NCBI GenBank assembly: GCA_030267565.1
Contig: BRXU01000029.1
Span: 1,373,501-1,437,500 of the forward strand
Length of the DNA: 64,000 bases
Source: Pleodorina starrii
Lineage: Eukaryota; Chlorophyta; Chlorophyceae; Chlamydomonadales; Volvocaceae
Reading direction: 5' to 3'
The notes under the pieces were generated by a model, which was not told the origin of the DNA, made no database searches, and saw only the letters and a program-made list of their open reading frames with translations. Both the position numbers and the translations under genes were made by a program. Positions 34,501 to 46,570 of the stretch are shown piece after piece (position 1 is the first letter of the stretch; each line of letters opens with the position of its first letter).

Positions 34501-36931
34501 TTGCTCGTGCCAACCGCCAGTGCCCGGATCCCACGCGTCAACGGTCAACTGTCAACCGTCACACGCCCCCTGCCCCCACCCCCAGGATCCCGCACACCTT
34601 CTCAGGCCTGGCCCTGCTGCTGTACAGCCTGGCAGCGGCGCCGCTGGCCTTCGAGCGCCTGCTGACGCCGCCGGCGGCGCCTAGCGGCGGCGGCGGCGCC
34701 GGCGCTGTGATCTCTGCCGCGCTGTCTCTTCTGAGCTGCGGTCAGGATATTGCTCGGAAGACGGCGGCCACGTTTCTGTCCACTGCGATGCACTTCCCCG
34801 CCACGCTGAGGGCGTTCCAGGCGCAGGTTGGTGTGTTTTGAGGGGAGGAGGGCGGGGGGGCGGGGGGCGGGGGAACGCGAGAAGGACCATGGCTGGGGTC
34901 GGGGCCTCGGGAGAAGAAGGGGTTCGTTGGAGCAGGTGCATGAGATGCACGGGTTGTACCGGTATCTTATGCCAGCCTAGAGTCGCAGCGAAGACAAGGG
35001 GCCCCTCCCCCCGTTAGGTGGTCGTCGTGGCCTGAATTTTCCCTCCGTCCACCCCTCTCATCGATCCCCGCCGTCCTCGCTTGTCCCCTTCCGCCCTAAA
35101 GGTTATTCCCTTCCTCGCCCTCGCCCTCGCTCGCTCACTCCAATCCATGCCGTCGTGTGGTGTGGTGTCGTGTGGTGTCGTGTCGGGCCCCGCAGGACGG
35201 TGTTCGGCGCATGCTCAATCTGCTGCGGGCGCTGCTCGCCAGCCTCCGCTCCGACGCGCCGCCGGACCTACGCATGGAGCGACAGGTGCGTGCGTGTGGG
35301 TGTGGGTGTGGGTGTGGGTGTGCGTGTGCGTGTGCGTGTGGGTGTGGGTGTGGGTGTGCGTGTGCGTGTGCGTGTGCGTGTGCGTGTGGGTGTGGGTGTG
35401 GGTGTGGGTGTGGGTGTGGGTGTGGGTGTGCGTGTGGGTGTGGGTGTGGGTGTGGGTGTGCGTGTGGGTGTGGGTGTGGGTGTGGGTGTGCGTGTGCGTG
35501 TGGGTGTGGGTGTGGGTGTGGGTGTGGGTGTGGGTGTGGGTGTGGGTGTGGGTGTGGGTGTGGGTGTGGGTGTGGGTGTGGGTGTGGGTGTGCGTGTGGG
35601 TGTGGGTGTGCGTGTGCGTGTGGGTGTGGGTGTGGGTGTGGGTGTGGGTGTGGGTGTTTCGTGTCGTCGCCACCCATACACGGTGGGAAGATCTGCGCGG
35701 TGCTATGGGGCGGGGCGGGGCAGGGCAGGGCACCTTTTTTGCGCTCGGCAAGGCGTAAAGCAGGCGCGCGCGTGAAATATCACACACACACACATACACA
35801 TACACGCACACACGGACCCGCGCGCATGCGTTTGCCGTCGGAGCACAAGGCCAGCTCCGAAACCACCTCTGCCCCGGCCCCCGCTGCTGCTGCTGGTGGT
35901 GTTGGTGCAGGTGGGCTACTACGCCGTCCTCACCCTCCGCACCTTCGTGGCCACACACCTGGTGCTGCACGTGGGGGCCCTGCGCCGGAGCCTCGCCGCC
36001 GCCGCCGCCGCAGCAGCAGCTGGCGGCGCCGCCGCCGCCGCCACAGCCGCCGCCAGTTCCGCTGGCGGCGCCGCCGCCGCCGCCGCCGCCGATCCCGCCA
36101 CCGCGTCGGCACCCGTCCTGCCGTACCGCCCCGTCGACACCAGCCGTGAGGCCCTCGACGCCGTGACGGCCTCCCTGGAGTCGGACCGCCGCTTGGCGGA
36201 AGCGTTCGTACGGTGCCGCTGGCCCGCCCTGGAGCACCTGCTGGACGCCGGCGCGCCGGCGCTGCTGCTGGAGCTGGTTTCGGCGCTGCCTCCGGAGCGC
36301 TGGTTCCACGAGGCAGCGGAGGCGGCGCTGGAGGCGGTGAGGATGCTGACGCTGGCGCCGCTGGCGCGGCGGGCGGTGCTGGCGGCGGTGGTGCCCGTGG
36401 GCGGCGGCGGCGGTGGCGGAAGAGGAGCGCCGCCGCAGAGCCGCGGCGGCGTGGTGGTGCTGATGAATGCCGCGACGCTGACCACTTCCGCGTTCTTCAA
36501 CTCGGATCCGGAGACGGTGGCGGAGGCGCTGTCGGCGCTAACCAACTGCGTCACGCCGCCGCCCTCCCTGGCGCCGCTGCTGGCCGCCGCCGCCGCCGCG
36601 GCGGCGGCGGCCCGCGGCGGCGCCGCCGCCGCCACGCTGCCGAACGGCGTAACGCCTGCACGACGGACCGAGCGGACGTCACACGGGACCATTGAGCTGT
36701 TGCCGTCGGCTGGCGGCGGCGGTGCTGGCGGCGGAGGCGGCGGTGCAGCTGCCGTACTGCAGTCGGAGCGGGCAGCGGCGGCGGCGATGCGGCGGCATCC
36801 GGGCGACGGGGAGGAGGAGGTGGAGGAGGAGGAAAGAGCAGGCGCAGGCGGCGATCGGGTGAGGTGGAGTCGCGGCAAAGAGCGCTGCTGCTGAGCTGTG
36901 CATGTGCATGTGTGGATACGTATGGGTGTGG

Positions 36932-36984
<53 letters not shown>

Positions 36985-39900
36985 TCGCGCATGTTTCAGT
37001 TTCACAACGGCGTCGTGGGGAGGAATGGGGAGACGAGCGCCCTGAACGCACCCCCGCACCGCGCAGTGCTGCCCCCCGTCGCCTGCATCCATCCATCCAT
37101 CATTGCGGCGGGGAAGGCTTCCGGGCAGGGGCCGCCGGTCCTCATACTCAGTGTCTCATTCTGCTATAAAGGAGCATATCACTCGCTGACCCTCCTATAA
37201 CCTCCCACCAACCCTCCCTCGCCGCCCACCATTTCCCGATTGCATCTCCCCCCAACATGCACGCCCCTCGCCGCCCTCAGGCCACCTCCGCCGCCGGCGC
37301 CTCCGCCGCCCCCCTGGAGCGCCCCGCCGCCCCCAGCAGCTTTCTGGGTCAGGCTCTGGAAGCGGGGTACGTCCACGCCCGGCAGTTGGTACGACAGGCC
37401 AACGGCATCCGTGCGCTGATGCAGCTTCTGCAGCCTCGCCACGGTCAGGGCCCCAACGCGCTGCCCTCCGCGGCTCTTGACCGCATCCGGGCTCTGGCGT
37501 GTCGGGTGCTGGTGGGGCTGGCTGGAGACCCGGCCATACGCCAGATACTGACGAGGCTGCAGGTGGGTGGGTGGGTGGGTGGGTGTGGGTGTGGGGGTGT
37601 GGGTGTAGGGGGAGAACAAGATGGGAGCGGGAGGGGGTGGGAGTGGGTGGGTGGGTGTGGGTGATGAAGATGGATTGGGTTGGGTGGGTTGGGTGGTTGA
37701 GGGAGGTGGGACGAAGGGCTCCTCAGAGGAGGAAAAAAAGGTTAACAGGGCCTTTCGAGGGAGTCTTGTAATGCCCCCGTGTGTATGTTGTAGTGCCCTG
37801 GGGCCACCCCCTCCCATCCCTGCATCCCATCCACCCGCCCACTGGGAGCCCCGCCCCCGGGCCTCTTATCTGCCCTCCCCCCCCAAACACACTCCGGCCT
37901 ATACGTGGATAACCCCACAAACACACACGCCTCCCCCCCCCAGTTGGCCCGGCTGCTTTCCGACCTGATGCGGGAGCCGCTGGGGGCGGCCCGGCGGCCC
38001 GCGGGTGTGCCCCTGGAGCCCGGGTTGCCGTACCAGCGTGGCGCGGGTGTGGACTGGCACGCGGCCTTCACCGCCGTGGCCCTCGACCTCATCGCCCTCA
38101 CCACCACGGGTGGGTCGGGGTGGGTCGGGGTGGGTGGGTGGGTGGGTTGAGCTGAGATGAAGTGTGTGTGGGCGGGGGGCGGGGGTCTGGATGGGAGCCA
38201 ACCAACCAACCAACCAACTAACCAACCAACAAACCAAATCAACCAGCCCGACCGCACGGCATGAAAACCAGCCTCGGAGTACCGTCCTTGCAGCAAATAA
38301 AGGCGCAGCGCACCATCCTGTACGGCACCAAACAACTCCCGAACCGCCCAACCACCTTAAAACGACCCGATCCGACCCCATCCGCCACGCCGCGCAGGCG
38401 CCGGACCCACGGGTCCCCGCCACGTCGGCGACGTCAAGTTCACCGCCGTCGCCGCCAACGACGCCACCGCGCCGGCACTCCACAAGATCGAGCGCGCCGC
38501 CATCGCCGCCGCCTCGCACGTGAGCTACAGCCCCCAGGAGCTGCTACTGCTGGTGTACGACCACCTGCTGGCGTCGGGCCTCACCGCCTCCGCCGCCACC
38601 CTGGCGGCGGAGGCGAACCTCGCGCGAGCCAGCGCCGCACTGCACAAGCTGCTGAACCTGAGCGGCGGAGGCGGAGGCGACGCGGCGGCGGCGGCGCCTG
38701 CGGCGCCGCTGGCGCCGCAGGCGCAGGAGCCCGCCGCCGCTGCCGCGGCGGCGGCCAGCGTCGCTGGCACGCCGTACACTGGCGGCGGCGGCGGCGGTAC
38801 GGCGCGCAAGGGCCGCTGCATTGCCGTCGCGGCGGCGCTCCGGGACGCGGCGGCGACGGTCCGCAGCAAATCGGACCTCTCCCACGACCTCGCCCGACTG
38901 CACCAACAGAATCAACAGAATCAACAGCGGCACGAGTCGCCTCCGGCGGCCACAGCGGCGCCGGTGACGGCGCCGCTGCAGCGACAGGCCGAGGTGACTC
39001 CCGCCACCGCTGTCACCGCCGCCGCGGCCGCTGGCGCGACTGACGGCGTCACTCGGTCGGGGCAGCTCAAGCGAAGGGCCAGTATGCCGCTGCCGCCGGT
39101 AAGCCACCCGCTGACGCGGGCGGCGGCGGCGTCGACGGCGGCGGCGGCAGCGGCGGCGGCGGCTCTGTCGCCGCCGCCTTCGGCGGCTGTGGCCGTGGCG
39201 TCGCGGCCAGCTGCCGCCGTTGGTGCAACGGCGGCGCCGGCCAACGGCGGCGCGTGTGGCGGCGGTGGCCGGCCTTCTTCGGCGCAGGGACGCGGCGGCG
39301 GCGGTGGCCGGAAGCGCGGCTCGTCCAACGCGCACTCCGCCGCCAGCAAGGCAGCGGCGGCGGCGGCGACGCCGGCGGCGGCGGCAGCGGCGCTGACCGC
39401 CGGTCCGGAGGGCCGCCAGGTGGCTGACGGCGGAGGGCCGGCGGCGGCGGCAGCCGCTGCCGCCGCCGGCGCCTCTGACGCCGACTTTCTGGTTCGCGCT
39501 TTCGGGCAGCAGCAGCAGCAGCAGGAGGGGAAGGGCAAGCAGCCGCGGCATTCCGGACTGGCGGCTACACCTCGGGTGAGCTGGGTTGGGTTGAGTAGGC
39601 CCCCCGGGGGGAAGGGGAGGGGAGGAAGGGGAGGGGAGGAAGGGGAGGGGGAGGTTCCGGTGATGAAGGTGCCGCAGCGGATAGGGACGGATACCACTCG
39701 TCCAGGGGGGGGCTTAGGGGGCTTGGGGAGCTCCCCGCCTCCCTGGGGATGGAGTCTCAGCATTTGGGGGACAGGAGGGGGGAACAGGCCGTTTCAAACG
39801 CGGGTAATACACGAACAAGGCACCCACGGGGGGCGAGCCGGGGCCGCTTTCTGCTCCCTCCGGTGCCGGTGCCGGCGCCTGGGTCGATGCCGACGCCGAC

Positions 39901-42900
39901 GCGGGTGCCTCCACGCAACCTGCAAGCAACGTGCGGCTGGCCGCCTTCTGAGTTCTGACCCTCCCCCGGAACGTAACCCAACGTAACCCATCGTAACCTC
40001 CGCATACCCCAAAACCCAACCCAAAAAGGTAACCCGACGTAACCCTTACAAACCCTCAACCCGAACCCCCGCAGTTCCTGGTGCGGTCCAAGGCCGTCGC
40101 CAGCCCCTTCGCTACCGCCACCGCCGACCGGCCATTCCGCCCCGCCGGCGCCGGCGGCGGCGGCGGCGGCGGCTGTGGCGGCGCCGCAGGCAACCTCCTC
40201 GCCGCCCCCGCCACCGCTGCCGCTGTCCCCGGCCCCAACCCGCTCCTCTCCGACCTGCCTAGCCGACGACCACCCGTCCACGCCGCCACCGCCGGCGCCG
40301 TACTGCGGCGGCACTCCTCCAACACGACCGCGGCGGCGGCGGCGGCAGCCGCCGCTGCCGCCGGCGCCGCGGCAGCGGCGGGGACGCCGCTGGGCGCCGG
40401 CGGCGGCGCCGCCGCCGCCGGCGCGCCGGCGGTGGTTCCGGAGCTTCCTGCCCACGTGGAGGCGGCCGCTCGGGAGCTTCACCTGCTGTCCCGCCCGCCA
40501 GCGATGTCGAAGCTCCACCATGTCGTAATGTCGTACTTACGGCAGCAGCACCGCCAGGCGGTCATGCAGGCGCCCGTGCCCACGGCCATGCTGCCGCCCA
40601 TTCCACTGTCGCGCCCGTACGTCATGCCGCAGGTACGACAGTACGGTACCTGTACGACAGGGGGTCTCGCCGGGAGCGCCCATCCGTGTCTGCCCCCGGC
40701 TCCCGCACCCCCTCCCTCTCAGCACCGTGAAGCACCCTCACCCGCCCCTCCTACCCAGATGAGGCACACGCCCCCAATACCCATGCATAACGATAACAAC
40801 GATAACAACGATAACAACGATAACGACGATAACGACGATAGAGTAATAAACAAAGCATGTCGCCTGCCCCCCTCCCCCCTCAGGCCACCCACGCGCTCGA
40901 CGCGCCAGTCAACGTCACTCGGCGGGTGTTCCGGAGGGAGCTGAGGGGGAGGCACGGCGGCCGCGGAGGTGCCAGGGCGGATGCGCAGCTCATTTACAGG
41001 TGGGGGGGACGGGGGTGGGGGGGGGTTGGGGGTGGGAGTCGCTGAGCTGCGCGCGGGGCTGGGGCTGGGGCTGGGGCTGGGGCTGGGGCTGGGGCTGGGG
41101 CTGGGGCTGGGGCTGGGGCTGGGGCAGTCCGCCCCGCACACCAGCGTGTCATGCCCCATCCCCACCGGCGCGAGCGCTTCCACTGGAAGCGCTTCGCTTG
41201 GTCATTACGATGCCTGAAGACATATGATTCTGTAACACACGATCAGATCCTCTGCAGCGACACTCGTTGTGGCACGAGCGATTGGGCAGCCAGCCAGGTT
41301 GATCAACCTCCCCGCACACGGTCCCACCGATTTCGAACCGGATACCCCCCACTGCTACCCCCCCCCCCCCACACACACACACACCACCAACCCCTCCCTC
41401 CCTCCCTCCCCCCCTCGCAGTCGCTTCCGGCCGCTGCGCACCTTTCGGGATGACGGCAGCCTCAGCCTGTGTGCCACCTTCATGCACGTGAGTGGCGGAG
41501 GCGGAGGCGGAGGCGAGGGAAGGCGGCAGGGGGGAAGGCGGCGGAGTGCGATATCGGTGGCTGTGCGGCTGTGCGATTAGGAATGGGGCCGGACCGATTT
41601 AATACTCATGAAGGAGCAGCCACTTCCCACTTCCCACTTCCCCCTCGGGAGGTGGACTGTGGCTGGCTGGCTGTGCCTGATGTCGTTCCCCGCGTTGCCA
41701 CCCTTCCCTGTCCTGTCCTGTCCTGTTCCTGAATGGCAAATGAACTGACCCGGACACACCACGTCACACGTCACCTCACATGCCACGTCATAACCCCCCC
41801 CACCTCACACATCCCCCCCAAACGCCGTCTGTCCTCAGGGCTGGCGCAGTCTGGTGGTGGGCACCCACGGTGGGGAGCTGAAGCTGCAAGACTCTGTGGA
41901 GGGCGGCATCGAGGACGTGGTGGAGGGACACAACACGGCCGTCACGCAGCTGAAAACGTACGACGATCCGGCGCAGGTACGACGTTGTGGGGGACCACAT
42001 GTTACCAGCCATTTTGGCTCGTACACATGTAATGTCTCATGCCTCAGGTACGACGGTAGTACGGCACGTACAGTGCGGTGCGGTACAGAGGGGGTTCTGT
42101 GGCGAGGCCTCAGCCACCTGGGGTGTGGGCGGCAGTCGCGGTGCACGACCACCACCGTACCCCAGCGCGCGATATCTCTCCCTCTCCCTTTCCCTCACAC
42201 AAACGCACACTCGCCGTCGCTCCCCCCTGCTCTCTCATCACTCTCTGTCCCCTCTCTCACACACATACACCATCTCAGGTTCTCAGCCCGTTCCCTCTAT
42301 CCAGTGTCCATCATCCACTTCACCACACACTTCCATCGCCCCCTCTCTCCTCTCCCCTCCTCTCCCCCTCCCCAGCCCCTGCTGCTGTCCTCCGCGCGCC
42401 ATGACGTCAAACTGTGGGCGGCGGGCCCCCCCTCGGGCGGTGGCGGCGGCGGCCCGGAGGAGGGTCTCCTGCCTCGGGGCCCCCGGGTCACCTGGGACGG
42501 AGTCACCCGCGCTCGGTTCAACCCGGATGGATCGCAGGTGGGGATTGGGCTGCTCGGCCTCACCGAGTGAGCGAGCGAGTGAGTGAGTGAGTGAGCGAGG
42601 CGGGAGACGTGAGACGCACGGGGCAACGGTAACGGTAACGACAACGGTAAGAGTAACGGTATCGGTTACGGTAACGGCCCCAATGCGGCGCCGCTCTGCT
42701 TCTCGATTTCGCAGGTGGTTGCCGTCAGCAGTACATCCGCGCGTCAGGCCGTGATCTTCGACATACGGACGACCGCCAGGCTCGCCGTACTGGATCCACC
42801 GCCGCTGGCCACCGCCGCAGGCGGGCCGTCGCCCGACGGCACCGGCGGCGTTGGCGGCCGCACGCCGCGGGCTGGCGTCGGCGGCGGCGTCGGCGGCCTG

Positions 42901-45900
42901 GGCCGCCTCGGCATGGCCCTCGGCGGCGTCGGCGGCGGCGGCGGCGAACTGCGGCGGGCGGCCCGCAGCGGTGCAGCGGCGGCGGCGTCGGCTTGCTACA
43001 GCCCAACGGGCGAGATGCTGCTGTGGGGCAACTGCTTGTACGACTTGCGCACCAGAACTTCCGTACACCAGTTTGACCAGTTCACGGACAGCGGCTCCGG
43101 CGCCTTCCATCCCGCGGGCCTCGAGGTGGGGTACGGCAGCGTCCCATCGGTCCCCCACCCCGCTTTGGATGCCACTTCCGCCGCCTCCGTACCCCCCGCC
43201 CCCGCCGCCTCCGCCCCCGCCGCCTCCGCTGTCTTGACTCCCCTCCCCGTTAGACCCGCAACGGCCAACGGCCCGCAACACGCCACACCATCCATCCGCC
43301 AGCCCGAATCCAGGCGTACCCGGAACCCCCAAAGCACCCCCAGAACGCTCATCCCGAACCGCCGTCGCTGGTCTGTCAGTCAGTGAGTCAGTCAAATCAG
43401 TCGGCCGCATCAGTCGGCCGCGCCAGCCCCCGCCGTCCCTACCCTGCCCCGCCGCATCTGCCGCGCACGCACTCCGACCTGCCCCTCGCCCCTCGCCCCT
43501 CGCCGCGCAGCATCTCGCACCTCTACTGCACACCTCTCCCTCTCCCCCCTCGCTTTGCCCCTCCCCCACTTCGGCCCTCCCCTCCCCCCCCCCCCGGGCA
43601 TATCACTCCCTGACCCTCCCCCCGGGCATATCACTCCCTGACCCTCCCCCCGGGCATATCACTCCCTGACCCTCCCCTCCCCCCCCGGGCTCAGGTGATT
43701 CTCAATTCGGAGGTTTGGGACTTGCGCACCTTCAAGCTGCTGCGCTCAGTGCCCTCCCTGGACGGAGCCTCGGTGGCCTTCAACGGAGCGGGGACCGTGC
43801 TGTACGCGGTGAGGCGGAGGGAGGGGAGGGGAGGTGAGGCGGAGGGAGGGGAGGGGAGGGGAGGGGGTGTCAACAACATGTGACTGCGGTGGTCGGGGGA
43901 TGGTGGGTTGGGGAGGGGAAGTGGGCGAGTGGGCGGGGGGGAGGGGGAGAGGTTAGGGTACAAAAGAACCGCCGAGAAGCGAGAAGCGAAGCGAAGCGAA
44001 GCGGGAGGGAGGTAGGGGCCGTGTTCGTGCGTGAAGGCAGCGGGTTGCGCCTCTGGGGAGGCCACCGGGGGGCCCTCGTAGCCCTGGGGGCTGTGTTGGG
44101 CCGGGCTGGGCCGGAGGGGGAGGGATGCGAGGCTGGGCTGGATGGTTGGGTTGGGCCAGGCTGGGCCGGGGGGACTCGCGGCCGCGACGCTCTTCCGAGA
44201 GGCTGCTGAGTCAGACCGGGCCGCGCTTCGGTGCTGGCGAACAATGGGGATAATGCTCCAGTGACACCCACCAGTGGCGGGCACTGGACTGACCGTACAC
44301 CCCCCTGGCGAATGTTGCGCAAACAACACCAGGCCCGGCCTTCCTCCCATCCCCATACGTTACCGTATACCGTTCACGGGCTCCGACGTATACTTTAATA
44401 CACCCGCCCCGCCACCCCCACCCGCCCACCCGTCCCCCAGTCTCGGCGCCAGTCCGATGAGCCCTTCTCGCAGCTCTTCCACCCCCGACGAGCCCGCCAC
44501 CCCCTCCACATGGCCTTCCGTACACTGGATGCGGCGACGTACGGCGACATTGCCACGGTGGCGGTGGAGCGGGTGGTGCTGGACCTGGCGGTGAGGCGGA
44601 AAGGAGGAGGGCGAGGGGGGACCTTTCCTCCTTCTTTCGTGCAAGAGTGCGATGCCTCATCGTTGGCAGGCAGGCAGGCTGGGGGAGGTGCCGGTGTTAA
44701 GCGCTCCGTGTAGATCGGAACCCCGATGGGTTGGATCCGGATCCGGATCCGTTTCTGGTTCCGGTTCCGGTTTTGGGTCTGGCGGTGGTGACTCCGCTTC
44801 GGTCCCCTTCGCTTTGCTTTGTATGGCGCCCTATCCATGACATGCCACGCCACGTGACGTCATACCGGTGCCATTCACATCACAACATGTCATGCCGCAT
44901 GCCGCATGCCACATCTCTTCACATGACACATGCCACATGTCGTATTCGTTACGTCATGTGCTCATGTCCGGTGACGTCCGTCCCATGTGCCCCGTGTGTC
45001 AGGTGGAGGCCAGTGACTCCCTGGTGGCGGTGGTGGCGGTGGATTGCAGCGAGGAGGAACTCACATCGGCGGCCCGGGTGTACGAGGTGGGGCGCAGGAG
45101 GCCGGCGGACGATGAGTCGGACGCGGAAGACGAGGAGGAGGAGGAGGACGACGACGACGACAGCGACGGCGGCAGTGAGGTGAGGTGCGGATGCGGATGC
45201 GGTACAGCCGGGGGGCGCGTAAGCGACGCGGTTCGGGTTGTAGGGTTGTTTTTAGGGTGGTGCGTCGGAATGCCCTCCTCGGGGTGGGTTGGGGCGGTGG
45301 GATGTTGGGGCGGGTGGCGAGCGGCCGATGCGACGCTGCCACGGACCGCCAGATACATCCAGACACATTTAGACACATCTAGACACAGGTCTTGTGGGTG
45401 TCAGTGTCGGTAACACGATTTGGTTGGCGCTGCTGGTTTGGTTTGGCTTGGTTTGGTTTGGTCGCCTGGGTGGCCTCGATTGCTGTGTGGCCATCCGCTC
45501 AACAGATATGCCTGTTCCACCTTGCTACCGCTGCTGGCTGCCGCAGGACGAGGACGAGGAGCTGGACTTGGACGGCTCAGACTCCGACACACCGGGGCGG
45601 TGGCCGGGCGCCCGGCGCGGCGCCAACCGCCGGGCGGGTGGCGGCGGTGGCGGCGCGATGGCGGCGTTGTTGCGGCGCAACACCGTGCCGGTACGCGATG
45701 GCGAGGAGGAGGGCGTCGAGGAGGGCGAGGAGGAGGAGGGCGGCGGCGGCGGCGGCGCGGGCCTCAGGGCTGTACTCCGGCGGGGCGGCGGAGGAGCCGG
45801 TGGGGAGGAGGACGAGGGTGGTGATGAAGATGAAGATGATGATGATGAGGTTGGGGGCGGCGGCGGCAGCGACGATGAGGAGATGGGGCTGGCGATGCTG

Positions 45901-46098
45901 GAGGACGCGTATGCGGCGCTGGAGGATGCGTACGGCGGCGACGATGAGGACGAGGGCGAGTACGACACGGACGAGCAGGACGACGAAGACGAGGAAGAGT
46001 ACGACACAGACGATTTGGAGGCGTTCATGGAGGGGCAGGAGGACGATGACGAGGAGGAGGACGAGGAGGACGAGGAGCAGGGCAGCGAGGGCGATTGA
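31529..46098 (+). CDS. DCAF1: DCAF1/VprBP homologue, CUL4-DDB1 ubiquitin ligase substrate receptor
   Basis: Twenty-one in-phase exons give about 2125 aa: 31529-31600, 32104-32292, 32653-32814, 33234-33336, 33717-34218, 34586-34826, 35196-35285, 35911-36858, 37281-37562, 37944-38109, 38398-39575, 40075-40632, 40884-40999, 41421-41487, 41839-41976, 42376-42537, 42715-43125, 43695-43808, 44441-44590, 45003-45179 and 45547-46098. The N-terminal half is an armadillo/HEAT-like helical region; a LisH motif ([15 protein letters not shown]) lies near 965; the C-terminal WD40 region includes HQFDQF and [18 protein letters not shown], hallmark DCAF1 blocks with a WDXR motif, then [14 protein letters not shown] and a long Asp/Glu tail. 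The family docks on DDB1 through WDXR motifs. Ala/Gly-rich inserts lengthen it. The first exon ([10 protein letters not shown]) is chosen only for its ATG, GTAGGG donor and phase. Intron 5 appears to use a GC donor. Confidence 0.9.
32831..32990. repeat. Inverted pair of decamer arrays in a DCAF1 intron
   Basis: Decamers of the GGCTGATGGG type run from 32831 to about 32890, and their reverse complement CATCAGCCCC repeats four times at 32951-32990. The spacer is about 60 bases, so the pre-mRNA could fold into a long GC-rich stem. Confidence 0.8.
35286..35657 (+). repeat. TGGGTG/TGCGTG hexanucleotide array in a DCAF1 intron
   Basis: About 370 bases made almost entirely of TGGGTG with TGCGTG variants, starting right after the splice donor at 35285. 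GGG tracts are spaced by TGT, so the transcript strand could form G-quadruplexes. Long open frames of VGVGVG or THTHTH type here are artefacts of the repeat. Confidence 0.95.
36931..36981 (+). repeat. (GT)n microsatellite in a DCAF1 intron
   Basis: About 25 uninterrupted GT dinucleotides. Confidence 0.95.
41057..41125 (+). repeat. (GGGGCT)n microsatellite in a DCAF1 intron
   Basis: About eleven perfect GGGGCT units. Confidence 0.95.
43598..43676. repeat. 28-bp tandem repeat, three units
   Basis: Units at 43598, 43626 and 43654 begin GCATATCACTCCCTGACCC and are joined by C/G-rich spacers. Related single copies occur at 37174 and, on the other strand, at about 54381-54399. Confidence 0.9.
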
Positions 46099-46570
46099 TT
46101 GGGAGGAGCGAGGAGGAGGGTTTGCCGGCACCTGGCCTCCCTGGAGTGATGTGCCGTACCTCGGGCGCGACGAGGGTTATCGGTTGCGGCGCCTTTAAAG
46201 GGGGGGAGAAGTTCACGAACTTGGGCTCTGTAGTCCACTCCAGGGTGGGGATACCGTACAGCAAGGACGGTTGAAAGTGTACTGAAATGGGTTGGAAGAT
46301 GGTTTATTAGGGTGGTGACTTAACGACTCTGATTTCGAAGCGGACCCACAGCGGGCCATTACCGCCCACCGGTCACCGTCCCTCGCACCACAGCGACCAG
46401 CTGCCCCGACAGCACGCCTGGAGCTGCCGATGTCAGGACTTGTCTGGATGCCCCGCCGCAGGGGGGGGGGCTCGAACACCTAGCAGTGTAGAGCGACGTG
46501 CCGGCAGGCCTGGTAGGCTGCTAGGTGAATAAAGAGGGAGCTGTAGGCTGTAAGGACAGGCAGGCCCGAC
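46099..46570 (+). other. 3' UTR of the DCAF1 gene
   Basis: Follows the stop codon. A plus-strand TGTAA at 46549-46553 is the likely polyadenylation signal, about 450 bases downstream. Frames on the opposite strand show no recognisable similarity. Confidence 0.5.

Noticed and set aside
35215..36309. Long poly-Thr/His and Val/Gly reading frames
   Set aside because: They are translations of the TGGGTG/TGCGTG array and its reverse strand, not proteins.
36998..37150. Possible extra DCAF1 exon starting after TTTCAG
   Set aside because: No in-phase donor was found before the next exon, while joining 36858 directly to 37281 keeps phase and resembles plant DCAF1.
38544..39763. Long antisense open frames opposite the Ala/Gly-rich DCAF1 exon
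   Set aside because: They are shadows of GCC/GGC repeats and have no splice or domain support.
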